Shown: piece after piece, positions 53,363 to 61,847 of the stretch
Layout of the letters: each line of letters starts with the position of its first letter
Numbering within the stretch: the first letter of the stretch is position 1
Assembly (NCBI GenBank): GCA_029262795.1
Contig: JAJCYT010000036.1
Location: 1 to 64,000 of the forward strand
From: Candidatus Fraserbacteria bacterium
GTDB lineage: Bacteria > Bipolaricaulota > Bipolaricaulia > RBG-16-55-9 > JAJCYT01
Direction of reading: 5' to 3'
Length of the DNA stretch: 64,000 nucleotides
The notes under the pieces: model-generated
Databases searched by the model: none
What the model saw: only the letters and a program-made list of their open reading frames with translations
Told to the model about the DNA's origin: nothing
Program-made: the position numbers and the translations under genes

Positions 53363-55246
53363 CTAGACCCCGACTTCGCTGTCAGGAATCAGGGTTTGAA
53401 TCGCCTGTTTGACCTCTGCCAAAAAGCCTTTTGAGTGATTGGCACCCTTTGGCAGAATGTCGATGACATGCCCACCCAGGCGCAGGCGGTCTTCCTGGGT
53501 GAGTGCTTCGGCGGTAATGGCCAATACAGGAATATCACGCCAGGCATCGTTTTTGCCCAGCGCATCCACAAATGCAAAGCCATCGACTTCCGGCATACGT
53601 AAATCTAGCAAAATGGCGTGAGGTAGCGGTGGCTTGAGCGCATCTAATCCCAATCGGCCATTTTCGGCACCCATCACCTGACAGCCTGCTTTGCTCAACG
53701 TACGTTGCAGCAAATCGCGCACAGATGGGTCGTCATCAACGACCAGCACACGAGGGGGTTGTTTTTCATTGTCAAGTGTTGAGGGAGTTAATGGGAGATG
53801 CAGGATGAAGGTGGACCCCTGTTGCGGTACGCTGCTAACACTGATGTAACCGCCCATCATCTCCGCATATTTCTGACTCAGGGCCAGGCCCAGGCCTGTG
53901 CCATCATATTTGCGGGTGGAAGACCCATCCGCCTGTACAAATTCTTTAAACAGAAGTTCTATTTTTTCGTCTTCGATACCAATTCCGGTGTCTTTAACTT
54001 CAAAGCACACCCAGTTAGGGTGAACAGTGCAAGGATAAACAGTAAAGAAAATCTCACCTTGTTCAGTGAACTTGCAGGCATTAGACATTAAATTTAGCAG
54101 CGTGCGTTTTAATTTACCCAGATCGGCATGCATTTGATCCAAAGAAGCATCCACTTCCAGTTGCAGTTGGTTTTGATTTCGCTCAGCCAAATGCAACACA
54201 GAGCTGACCACGTCCGTGGCCAATGTTTCCAGCTCAAAGGTGTCCAAAGAGATCGTGGCTTGGCCGGTTTCGATTCGGGAAAGGTCAAGCACATCGTTGA
54301 TCAGGTTGAGCAAATTTTTTCCAGAACGTTGAATTCTGCGAAGATCTTCAATGTAAACATCGTGTCCCTGATCTTCAGCCTCTTCGTACAGCATCTCGCT
54401 GTAACCGATAATGGCATTCAGGGGCGTGCGAAGTTCATGGCTCATGTTGGCCAGGAATTGACTTTTGGCCAGACTGGCAGCTTCAGCAGCCTGTTTGGCT
54501 TCGTTCAGTGTTTGTTCAGCCTGTTTTCGCAACGTGATGTCGAACACAATGGCCTGTGCACCCTGGTACTGATCCTGTTCAAACAGGAGGGTGACTGTTT
54601 GCTGCACCCATTTTTCCTCGCCCTGTTTGGTGAGGATGGGGAATTCGAACACCGTTTCCCGCTGTTGTGCTTGCAGTTGAATCACATAATAAGTTTCAAC
54701 CTTACGTTTCCATGTGGGTTTGATCAGATCAACAAATTTCATGCGAGAAATTTCTTCTCTGCTGTAGCCGGTCATCTGAACAGCGGCTTCGTTGAAATAG
54801 CTGAAATATCCCATTGGGTTGGTGCGATAAACCACGGCAGAAGCGTCTTCAACCAATTGTCGATAATGGTCAAGTTGTTTGCTAATATCGTCTTTGTTTT
54901 GAATCTGACGTTGAGCAGCCAACAGTGTGGATTGAATTTGATGTGGTTCAAAGCCGAGCAGACAGCCATCCGCCTCGGCATCCAGCGCGGCCTGTGCTTG
55001 ATCCAGGTCAATGGTATCCAGGTAAACGAGCAATTGATGTTCAATGGGGGCGTTGGATTTTAAAGCTGCAATACTGGCGTAAAGATGAGGCATTAGGCCG
55101 ATATCCACCACCATTAATGCAGCCGTTGTGGCCTGCGACATGGCGACTTCGAGCCGATCGAACACCTCAATGTGCGCTTGATCCACAAATAAATCCTGCA
55201 CCAGCAAGATCAAGCGTTGATCTTGTGTGACCAATAATATTTGCAT
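53363..55246 (-). CDS. Hybrid histidine kinase with N-terminal receiver-like domain and PAS
   Basis: This 627-residue soluble kinase has a receiver-like fold in residues 1-115 (MQILLVTQDQRLILLVQDLF) that lacks the usual acidic pair, so it may not be phosphorylated. A PAS domain (about 125-245; SYFNEAAVQMTGYSREEI), HisKA ([18 protein letters not shown], His near 269), HATPase_c and a normal C-terminal REC (LLDLRMPEVDG) follow. It is the first gene of the operon, which continues with the membrane kinase 51 bases downstream. Confidence 0.92.
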   Translation of the reverse strand: MQILLVTQDQRLILLVQDLFVDQAHIEVFDRLEVAMSQATTAALMVVDIGLMPHLYASIAALKSNAPIEHQLLVYLDTIDLDQAQAALDAEADGCLLGFEPHQIQSTLLAAQRQIQNKDDISKQLDHYRQLVEDASAVVYRTNPMGYFSYFNEAAVQMTGYSREEISRMKFVDLIKPTWKRKVETYYVIQLQAQQRETVFEFPILTKQGEEKWVQQTVTLLFEQDQYQGAQAIVFDITLRKQAEQTLNEAKQAAEAASLAKSQFLANMSHELRTPLNAIIGYSEMLYEEAEDQGHDVYIEDLRRIQRSGKNLLNLINDVLDLSRIETGQATISLDTFELETLATDVVSSVLHLAERNQNQLQLEVDASLDQMHADLGKLKRTLLNLMSNACKFTEQGEIFFTVYPCTVHPNWVCFEVKDTGIGIEDEKIELLFKEFVQADGSSTRKYDGTGLGLALSQKYAEMMGGYISVSSVPQQGSTFILHLPLTPSTLDNEKQPPRVLVVDDDPSVRDLLQRTLSKAGCQVMGAENGRLGLDALKPPLPHAILLDLRMPEVDGFAFVDALGKNDAWRDIPVLAITAEALTQEDRLRLGGHVIDILPKGANHSKGFLAEVKQAIQTLIPDSEVGV

Positions 55247-55293
55247 GAATTCGCCTTACTCAACAGATAAATCTTCAACAACCCGTAAAAACT

Positions 55294-55322
55294 ATATTAA
55301 AGTATTTTTAATCTTAATCCAA
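55294..55322 (-). promoter_or_regulatory. Possible promoter of the signalling operon
   Basis: Minus strand TTGGAT (plus 55317-55322), 17 bp, TAATAT (plus 55294-55299), about 48 bp before the first ATG. Confidence 0.4.
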
Positions 55323-55330
55323 TTGTTCCT

Positions 55331-55472
55331 TGACCCACTATGATCTAGACCACACTGAAGCCTTGCCGGCGGCTGGGTGACCAATGTCAACGTTGTACCG
55401 GTCCTGTGGGTTGCTGTTGGCTTCGAGGGTCAGCTACATTTGAAAAGAAGCAAAATAGTCTTGATTGACCCT
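55331..55472 (+). other. Intergenic region with competing inverted repeats
   Basis: The 304-bp gap between the divergent kinase and VWA genes holds TGACCC at 55331-55336, GGGTCA at 55427-55432 and TGACCC at 55466-55471. The middle element can pair with either flank. Inside lies a hairpin, GAAGCC (55357-55362) with GGCTTC (55419-55424), and a nested GCCGG/CCGGT (55365-55369 with 5598-55102 read as 55398-55402). It may be a switch-like leader of the VWA gene, or a cluster of protein-binding half sites. Confidence 0.4.
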
Positions 55473-55550
55473 ACCTCACTGTGATCGATAGCGGTGCTGG
55501 TGGGGGGATGCGAAATTTAAAACTTCCGCATGATGTCACGGAGGTCTATT

Positions 55551-58052
55551 GTGAAATTGTTTCGTTGGATAATTTTATCTGGCATAATGTTGTGGATGGG
55601 ATCAGTGACCGCCATTCCACAGGATGAAGTCACGGTGTCTTTGCCCGATTTGCAAGTGGTACAGGAGTTGTCTAAAGCGAGCATGAATGTGCGTAGCTGC
55701 ACAGGTGATTCCGATACCACCACGGTCACGTTGACCTTGGGTGGGCGTGAATCGGTCACACCTGTGGATGTGGCTTTGTTGTTGGATCGTTCCAGCAGTG
55801 AAGATTTAACTCGGATTCAAAACGCTGCCCATCAGTTTTTATCTCACCTCAACGGTGGAGCGGGCGATCAGGTTTCGATTATTTCGTTTGCCGACACCGC
55901 TCGCGTTGATCAGCCACTGACTTCTGATTTTGACTTGCTTGCTGATTTTGTTGACAACATCGAAACAGGTCAGCGCACGGCGCTTGGTGATGCGTTGCAT
56001 TTGGCGATTGAACAACTGGAAAGCCAGCGCCGCAGCGATGCCATCCAGGGCATTGTCGTCCTCAGTGATGGCGGCACGACCACAGGTGTGGACCCGTTGC
56101 CTCAGGCAGATCGTGCCAAGTTGTTGGGCTATCCTGTCTACTTTGTGGGTGTCAGCGATAAAGTGAATCGCGGTGGACTCAGCGAACTGGCCAATCGCGC
56201 GGGAGGCAGTTTTTTTGCCACCGCCAGCGAACAGAGTTTAATTGGTGTGATGCGCCGTTTGGAACGCGATCTATTGGCTGAATTTATTACCATCAAGGAA
56301 ACATTGCCTGATGAGTTCAGTTTTGCAGGCACACCAACAGGCTTCCTGATGCCCGAAGTGTTGGTCAATACCGTCAACAACACCACCGATTTGTTCTGGT
56401 CACTCGATGCTTTGGTCAGTGGTCAGGTGTGGCAGACACAATTTAACATTATTGCCAATCAGGTTGGAAACTTTAACTTAACAAGGTTTTCTGAAATCAG
56501 TTATATCCGTCAATCGGGCAATCGTTTGTTTACTGAATTGGATAACCCAGAAATTCAAGTGACAGGGAATCCGTTGCCCGTGGCATTGTTTGAGATAAAT
56601 CCTGTTCGCCCTAGGGCGAACCAGACCATCGAATTTTTTGATCGCTCCGTGGCACAAGGCGGTACCATCAATTCATGGCGTTGGGATTTCGGTGATGGCA
56701 ACACCAGCACCGAGCAAAATCCCACGCACGTCTACAACGATTTGGGCCGCTATACTGTGGCGCTTTCTGTGACAGACAGTAACAACTGTACGGTCACCCA
56801 TGACACCACTTTCCGGATCTCCGAAGTCATTCCAGGGGAAGTGGCACCAGCACCGCCCAGAGACACCAACACCAACACAGGCACCACTGGCAATACAGAT
56901 GGTGGCAACTCCACGGATGGAACTGGCACAACCGATCCTGATTTTTCAATTGGCCTAAGCACCACAGAGGTCAGCACCAACAGCGCAGTCACATTTTCGA
57001 TTAACCCTGCGGATCTGGCCACGGCATGCGCCTGGACATTTGGTGATGGTGGTAGCAGCGATCAATGCTCGACCACTTACACTTACACACAAGGTGGTAC
57101 ATTTACGATCAGTGTCACAGTTACGCTTGCTGATGGGAACACACGTACGCTCAGTCAATCGGTCACCGTCTCACAAGTGAACCAGAAGCCGACTGCTGGC
57201 TTCACTGTGCGCCCAGGCAACCCGCGTGTGGCTCGTCCCGTTGGCTTTGACAGCAGCGCATCCAGCGATGTGGATGGCAACATCACCGCATGGAGTTGGG
57301 ATTTCGGTGATGGCAATACCAGCGATCAATCCAGTCCCATTCACGAATACGCTCGCCCTGGCATGTACAATGTCACCCTCACCGTCACCGACAACAGTGG
57401 CCTGACCAGTGACAGCATCACTCAGGAAGTGTTTGTGGGTTTGCCAATTCGTGCTTTCGAAGGATTTAATCCAGATCGCGCAGGGCCTGAAATCCCTGAT
57501 TGGATGAAATTTTACATTGATGGTGGTCTCGTCACTGACGAAGAACTTGAAGATGCTGCGCGCCGCTTTGCCAATGGTTCCTTCGTACAAGGCACCCAGT
57601 ATCGTCTTACCGAAGCAGATTTGCGTGCGCTGACAGACTTGCACGACCTTCGTGTGTTCACTCGTCAATACCTCAATCCTGCCGATGCCGAAGCCGCAGG
57701 CTATCAGCCCGTGGGCGCTTCCGTGCCAGGGCGCGGTCAGGATTACATCAATTTAGATCTATTGAACTCAGACAAACCACCACAGTTCGACCGCGTACCC
57801 ATTTTGGTGTACGCACCCAATGACGATGGTGAATTAGAATTAGCAGGTGTGCGTTTTGTTGCTTTTGAACCAGCCGATGCCAACTTGTTTGGCATTTCTA
57901 CCTGGCAGTCGTTTAATCGTCCGCCACCTCCAGGTGGCCCAGGCGGCGACAGCACAGGCGGGGTACCACCCACCATTTCCGTGCTTAATGTATGGATTTG
58001 GCGCGAAAACCCTGATGGCATGTTCGTTCCGTTTAACTCAGCGATTCAGTAA
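55551..58052 (+). CDS. Exported VWA and PKD domain protein
   Basis: This 833-residue protein starts at GTG 55551, directly after a perfect ACGGAGGT; in-frame ATGs at 55530 and 55533 precede that site. It has a signal peptide (FRWIILSGIMLWMGSVTAIP) and a von Willebrand A domain (about 75-250) with a complete MIDAS (DRSSS, Thr in QRTALGDAL, LSDGGT). A beta region follows, then three PKD domains (about 345-425, 470-545, 550-635; WDFGDGNTS and YTVALSVTD patterns), with a Thr/Asn/Gly linker before the second. The C-terminal 190 residues are unrecognised. It is probably a surface or periplasmic adhesion or binding protein. Its promoter region is shared with the phosphorelay operon. Confidence 0.88.
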   Translation: MKLFRWIILSGIMLWMGSVTAIPQDEVTVSLPDLQVVQELSKASMNVRSCTGDSDTTTVTLTLGGRESVTPVDVALLLDRSSSEDLTRIQNAAHQFLSHLNGGAGDQVSIISFADTARVDQPLTSDFDLLADFVDNIETGQRTALGDALHLAIEQLESQRRSDAIQGIVVLSDGGTTTGVDPLPQADRAKLLGYPVYFVGVSDKVNRGGLSELANRAGGSFFATASEQSLIGVMRRLERDLLAEFITIKETLPDEFSFAGTPTGFLMPEVLVNTVNNTTDLFWSLDALVSGQVWQTQFNIIANQVGNFNLTRFSEISYIRQSGNRLFTELDNPEIQVTGNPLPVALFEINPVRPRANQTIEFFDRSVAQGGTINSWRWDFGDGNTSTEQNPTHVYNDLGRYTVALSVTDSNNCTVTHDTTFRISEVIPGEVAPAPPRDTNTNTGTTGNTDGGNSTDGTGTTDPDFSIGLSTTEVSTNSAVTFSINPADLATACAWTFGDGGSSDQCSTTYTYTQGGTFTISVTVTLADGNTRTLSQSVTVSQVNQKPTAGFTVRPGNPRVARPVGFDSSASSDVDGNITAWSWDFGDGNTSDQSSPIHEYARPGMYNVTLTVTDNSGLTSDSITQEVFVGLPIRAFEGFNPDRAGPEIPDWMKFYIDGGLVTDEELEDAARRFANGSFVQGTQYRLTEADLRALTDLHDLRVFTRQYLNPADAEAAGYQPVGASVPGRGQDYINLDLLNSDKPPQFDRVPILVYAPNDDGELELAGVRFVAFEPADANLFGISTWQSFNRPPPPGGPGGDSTGGVPPTISVLNVWIWRENPDGMFVPFNSAIQ

Positions 58053-58078
58053 AGTAATCGCCGCGGAAACAGGGGGAA

Positions 58079-58117
58079 AATCCAGAGGCCGTGAGTGGCC
58101 TCTGGATTTGTTTTTTA
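58079..58117 (+). terminator. Rho-independent terminator after the VWA/PKD gene
   Basis: A 12-bp stem AATCCAGAGGCC / GGCCTCTGGATT (58079-58090, 58097-58108), loop GTGAGT, followed by TGTTTTTTATTT. Confidence 0.9.
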
Positions 58118-58159
58118 TTTAAGGAGAATATTTTAATACAGATTTGTAAATGGAAAAAG

Positions 58160-58240
58160 CCCTAATCCCCCAACCCCCTTTACATAAAGGGGACTACGAT
58201 TAGACTGCGAATGTCAATCCTACTCACGTTTCATTTTCTT
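58160..58240 (+). repeat. Dispersed palindromic repeat, copy 7
   Basis: CTAATCCCCCAACCCCC, hairpin around CTTTACATAAAGGGG, CTACGATTAGACTGCG, then AATCCTACTCACG. The rest of the 58118-58407 gap has no convincing gene apart from a weak 59-codon frame listed as rejected. Confidence 0.85.
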
Positions 58241-58407
58241 TTCAATAAAATATGGCTAATAGAAATCTAAACCTTTGTCACGACATTCGTGTGAAAATAG
58301 GAATCCAGATGGATGTTTACCTGGTTGGAATTGAACTAGAAAATCTAAATATACATTACCCAACTGAGACAAACCCCAAATCTTCATCAGGTAAAAGCAA
58401 GAAAAAT

Positions 58408-59607
58408 TTAATCCGAAGCTTTTACAATTGACTCCAACACTTGACGTGCCAATGCACTTTTTTCCATCAAAGAAAAAGATTGCTCCGAGCCATCTTTAGC
58501 AATCAACACCGCAGTATTTTCATCCGACTCGGCGGCTTTAGATACATCGTTGGCAACAAAAAAATCAGCGTTCTTTTTCTTCAGCTTGGCCTTTGCCTTT
58601 TCAACAAAATCCTGAGTTTCAGCTGCAAACCCCACGATAATTTGATTTTCATGTCGATGCTGACCCAGATGAAACAAAATATCCTTGGTTGGTACCAGCT
58701 CAAGCATCAAAGAATCCTTGCCCGCTTTGCCTTCTTTGTGTTCAAGTATTTCTTTGGGCTGCCAATCTGCCACTGCCGCAGCCATGATGATGAGGTCAGA
58801 TTCTGCTGCCAATGACGTGGTTTGCTCAAACATATCGTCCACCGACTCTGTTTGAATCACCGTCATGCCGGAAGGTTCGTCAAGCAGGGTCGGGCCAGTG
58901 ATCAATACCACTTGCCCCCCCATTGCCTGGGCCGCCTGAGCCATTGCATAGCCCATTTTTCCAGACGATCGATTGCTGATCACTCGCATGGGGTCAATCC
59001 GTTCACGTGTCGGTCCAGCAGTCACCAACACCCTTTTGCCAGTCAACGGACCGTTCGAAAACATCGATTGAACTTTACTTAAAATGACTTCAGGTTCGGG
59101 CAATCGACCTAACCCACTTCGTCCACTGGCCAATGTGCCCGCTTCGGCCTCAAGAACGTGATAGTTCAGTTGCCGTAGCGTTTCTAGATTTTTCACAAAA
59201 ATGGGATTGGTATACATCTGCTGCTCCATTGCAGGGCAGAGCAAAACAGGTTGTTGTGTCGCTGCAAGCGTGGTGGTCAGATAATCGTCAGCCAGCCCAT
59301 TGGCCAATTTACCAATCAGATCATAAGTGGCTGGTGCGATCACAAACAGATCGGAGTTGTGGGCCAAATGGACATGGTTCAGTGGTTCATCCTCAAACAG
59401 ATTTTGCAATACGCGGCGATGTGACAGTGCCTCAAACGTTAATGGTGTCACGAATTGAGCACCTGCACGGGTGAGAATTACCTGTACATCCGCGCCTTGC
59501 TGACGCAACTGGCTGATCAGGTGCGCGGCTTTGAAAGCAGCAATGCCTCCACCCACCCCCACCGTAATTTGCTTTCCAGTCAAACTGGCTTCAGGTTGTC
59601 GTTGCAT
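58408..59607 (-). CDS. coaBC: Bifunctional phosphopantothenoylcysteine decarboxylase/synthetase CoaBC
   Basis: This protein of about 399 residues performs two steps of coenzyme A synthesis. The N-terminal CoaC flavodomain has VGVGGGIAAFKA, the catalytic-His region HVHLAHNSDLFVIAPAT and PAMEQQMY. The substrate clamp reads TLASGRSGLGRLPEPE, with Ser where most homologues have the catalytic Cys (ACG). CoaB has VTAGPTRERIDPMRVISNRSSG and the AAVADWQP and KTKD-like VPTKDIL motifs. I chose the ATG at 59607 (MQRQPEASLTGKQ) for its length match; a GTG at 59694 would extend into the greA Shine-Dalgarno. Confidence 0.9.
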   Translation of the reverse strand: MQRQPEASLTGKQITVGVGGGIAAFKAAHLISQLRQQGADVQVILTRAGAQFVTPLTFEALSHRRVLQNLFEDEPLNHVHLAHNSDLFVIAPATYDLIGKLANGLADDYLTTTLAATQQPVLLCPAMEQQMYTNPIFVKNLETLRQLNYHVLEAEAGTLASGRSGLGRLPEPEVILSKVQSMFSNGPLTGKRVLVTAGPTRERIDPMRVISNRSSGKMGYAMAQAAQAMGGQVVLITGPTLLDEPSGMTVIQTESVDDMFEQTTSLAAESDLIIMAAAVADWQPKEILEHKEGKAGKDSLMLELVPTKDILFHLGQHRHENQIIVGFAAETQDFVEKAKAKLKKKNADFFVANDVSKAAESDENTAVLIAKDGSEQSFSLMEKSALARQVLESIVKASD

Positions 59608-59696
59608 GCCATTACTGTAGTCATCATCTTTGAACAGAGCAAGCTTGACAGCGTTCCCGTCGCTGTCCACAATAGTGTTTTGTAGAGGAGGCACGG

Positions 59697-60167
59697 ATGA
59701 ATAATGAAGAACTGATTACACGAGAAGGATACGATCAATTAAAAGCTGACATTGACCGCTTGGAAAGCGAAGAACGCATTCGCATTGCTGATGAAATTGC
59801 CAAGGCAAGAGCATACGGTGATTTAAGTGAAAACTTTGAGTATCAGTCCGCCAAAGAGGAACAAGCCCAACTCGAAGCCCGAATTGCTCAGTTGAAACAT
59901 CGGCTAAAAAATGCGTCTGTTGTGGAAGCTGACAAAAGCAGTCCTGGAAAAATCAATGTGGGGCATAAAGTGACCCTTCAAGATTTGGACAACAACAAAG
60001 AGATGGTCTTTTTTATCGTGGGTCAGGGTGAATCCAACGCTGCTGAGAGCAAAATCAGCATCCAGTCGCCTATAGGGCAGAGTTTGTTTGGTCGTAAGGT
60101 TGGCGATGCTGTTAAAGTTAAAGCGCCATCAAAAACACTGAATTTTAAAATCACCAAAATCAGTTGA
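59697..60167 (+). CDS. greA: Transcription elongation factor GreA
   Basis: A 156-residue factor that stimulates RNA cleavage by backtracked polymerase. It has an N-terminal coiled coil (about 10-75) with the tip acidic motif GDLSENFEYQSAKEEQ, and a C-terminal FKBP-like domain (about 80-156) ending in QSPIGQSLFGRKVGDAVKV. AGAGGAGG precedes the ATG. It is divergent from coaBC. Confidence 0.95.
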   Translation: MNNEELITREGYDQLKADIDRLESEERIRIADEIAKARAYGDLSENFEYQSAKEEQAQLEARIAQLKHRLKNASVVEADKSSPGKINVGHKVTLQDLDNNKEMVFFIVGQGESNAAESKISIQSPIGQSLFGRKVGDAVKVKAPSKTLNFKITKIS

Positions 60168-60300
60168 ACATCTTTTCATTGCGGTGCTTTTCTAAAAGAA
60201 AAGGGGCATGGTCAGCTGTGGCTGTTTAATCTCAACTAAAACCCACATTCAGTCAAAGAATCAGCCTTTAATTTACACGGAGTGTCAGTGCAAAATAGAA

Positions 60301-60331
60301 AAACCCCCTTGCGGGGAGTGCAAGGGGGTTT
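60301..60331 (-). terminator. Terminator between greA and HU genes
   Basis: AAACCCCCTTG (60301-60311) pairs with CAAGGGGGTTT (60321-60331). On the minus strand it is followed by a T run, so it ends the HU transcript; the plus strand has a shorter TTTT and may also use it. Confidence 0.85.
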
Positions 60332-60346
60332 TAGCTTAAGACAGTT

Positions 60347-60628
60347 TTATTTTTTCTTGCCCAAAGCTTCTTTAAACGCTTTGCCAGCACGGAACTTTGG
60401 CACGTTTTTGGCAGGTACCGAAAAGCTCTGGCCAGTTCGCGGGTTGATGCGCTGGGTCTTTTTCTGCTTGCGAGCTTCGAAGGTGCCAAAGCCGGTGAAA
60501 GTCACTTTCTGCTTTTTCTTGCAGCTAGTTACAATCAGATCCAGGGCGTTGTCCAAAGCGCTGCGAGCGTCTTTCTGAGAAAGGCCCGTCTTTTTTGAAA
60601 GCTGTTCTACAAATTCTTTCTTGTTCAT
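60347..60628 (-). CDS. hup: DNA-binding protein HU
   Basis: A 93-residue nucleoid protein with MNKKEFVEQLSKKTGLSQKD, the GFGTFEARKQKKTQRINPRTG arm and the KFRAGKAFKEAL C-terminal helix. Two Lys tails at the end follow the HU rather than IHF pattern. AAAGGAG lies before the ATG. Confidence 0.95.
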   Translation of the reverse strand: MNKKEFVEQLSKKTGLSQKDARSALDNALDLIVTSCKKKQKVTFTGFGTFEARKQKKTQRINPRTGQSFSVPAKNVPKFRAGKAFKEALGKKK

Positions 60629-60662
60629 CCCTCAAACTCCTTTCTTTTTAAAGCTGAACAGG

Positions 60663-60691
60663 ATTGTAGCTGATTTTTCTGAAAAAGTCAA
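60663..60691 (-). promoter_or_regulatory. Promoter of the HU gene
   Basis: Minus strand TTGACT (plus 60686-60691), 17 bp, TACAAT (plus 60663-60668), 35 bp before the ATG. Confidence 0.75.
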
Positions 60692-60849
60692 GAATTTAAG
60701 CGGTATACTCTAAAATTAGCAACATTTCTTTTTGAGAAAGCCTGTAAAAATGGCCTGTCTAAAGTCTGTAAATCAAATAAATGATCAGCTATTCATGATT
60801 TTTTAATGATAGATTATAAGTTTTGGAGAAATATTAAAGGGGGAAAAAT

Positions 60850-60881
60850 AAAAAGGGAACGCAATTTTGCGTTCCCTTTTT
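60850..60881 (-). terminator. Terminator after the lamin-tail-like gene
   Basis: AAAAAGGGAACGCA pairs with TGCGTTCCCTTTTT around a short T loop. On the minus strand a T run follows. The remaining part of 60692-60849 shows no gene. Confidence 0.85.
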
Positions 60882-60918
60882 CATGGTTTTATATGACAAA
60901 AATGAAATGAAAGTTGGC

Positions 60919-61551
60919 TTATAAGCATTGAAAACGACTGGCATCATCTTCCATAGGTGTACAGCTAATGGCCACTTCCCCTTTGCTGTCCACAAAGAAA
61001 ATACCTCTTGAAGCCACAGATTCGGCCAGAGTGCGCGAATTAGTCAGGCACCAGTAACGGGACAAAGCCTGATCGCTGCCACACGTGCTGGAAACCGTCA
61101 AAGTGTCGCCCGCAGTCAACTGCAAATCGCTGAAGTAATAAAGATGATCCGTCAGGCCAGACACGCCAATGGCATCGCCAATGCGCCAACCGTCGAGGTT
61201 CAAATCCTGACTCGCTTTAAATTGGATGGTGATGCTGGGCGGGTCAGATGCATGAACCGTCACCGTCATATCAATGTTGGCTTCAGCCAAAGCAACTGCA
61301 GCTTCACTGCTAGAAGTATTTGTGATCGTGGTGGTTGGTGCAGAAGTGGTTCCGGGTGATTCGGATGTTGTTCCCAAGTGATCATTGCTGGCTGTTGAAT
61401 TTCCATGATCAGTTGAACTTTCACTGTCATGGGTTTTATCAACATGTTCTTCTTCATGTGGCAAGGTGCTTTGCTGCCATACGGTGATTACATAGCCAGC
61501 GCCGGTGAGGATGACCAGTAACGCGATGGCTGCAACATGATGTGCTTTCAT
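60919..61551 (-). CDS. Exported lamin-tail-domain-like protein
   Basis: This 210-residue protein starts at ATG 61551 after AAGGAGG. It has a membrane anchor or signal (VAAIALLVILTGAGYVITVW), then a Thr/Ser/His-rich spacer (about 35-90). A C-terminal beta domain follows, whose DLNLDGWRIGDA...YYFSDLQLTAGDTLTV pattern resembles an LTD (lamin tail) Ig fold. LTD proteins are often extracellular and bind or tether other proteins or nucleases; the function here is unknown. Four Cys near the end (STCGSD, RYWCL, ISCTP, RFQCL) could form two disulfides. Confidence 0.7.
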   Translation of the reverse strand: MKAHHVAAIALLVILTGAGYVITVWQQSTLPHEEEHVDKTHDSESSTDHGNSTASNDHLGTTSESPGTTSAPTTTITNTSSSEAAVALAEANIDMTVTVHASDPPSITIQFKASQDLNLDGWRIGDAIGVSGLTDHLYYFSDLQLTAGDTLTVSSTCGSDQALSRYWCLTNSRTLAESVASRGIFFVDSKGEVAISCTPMEDDASRFQCL

Positions 61552-61737
61552 TAAAGAGCGCCTCCTTACAATCAATACCATTTTACGATGTCATTGTTAG
61601 TTTATAATTAACGTTGCAATGTAGGTTACCCGTTTTCGCCGCTTCTCACAAGACTTTGATAACTGAGCCACCAGACGTTTGGCCGCACTTCGGGCCAAAC
61701 ACGCCTGAACTTAGACATCGATTGACGCACTTAAACC

Positions 61738-61766
61738 TTGACGGGCTGGCCCGCGTTGGTTAAAAT
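61738..61766 (+). promoter_or_regulatory. Promoter of tRNA-Lys
   Basis: TTGACG (61738-61743), 17 bp, TAAAAT (61761-61766), followed by a GC-rich discriminator CCGAGCGC as in stable-RNA promoters. A hairpin GTTTGGCC/GGCCAAAC (61673-61700) lies upstream. The remainder of 61552-61737 shows no gene. Confidence 0.65.
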
Positions 61767-61847
61767 CCGAGCGCTCTGACACATTAAATTTTTACTGTGA
61801 TACCTGTAATGCTCAATCTGGTCATTCATAGGTAATATTCACATGAT

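Noticed and set aside
54128..55063. 311-codon open frame on the plus strand inside the kinase gene
   Set aside because: It lies antisense to intact kinase motifs and its product is rich in His and Gln without recognisable features.
55340..55430. c-di-GMP (GEMM) riboswitch before the VWA gene
   Set aside because: The CCGGC and GAAGCC elements suggested it, but the GGGCAAACC and GGACGCAAAGCC motifs are missing.
58252..58431. 59-codon frame beginning MANRNLNLCHDIRV
   Set aside because: There is no ribosome site, and its end overlaps coaBC antisense; support is too weak.
639..61680. Shared 12-mer CCAGACGTTTGG at 639 and 61669
   Set aside because: One copy lies inside the S9 peptidase coding sequence; similarity does not extend and chance is likely.
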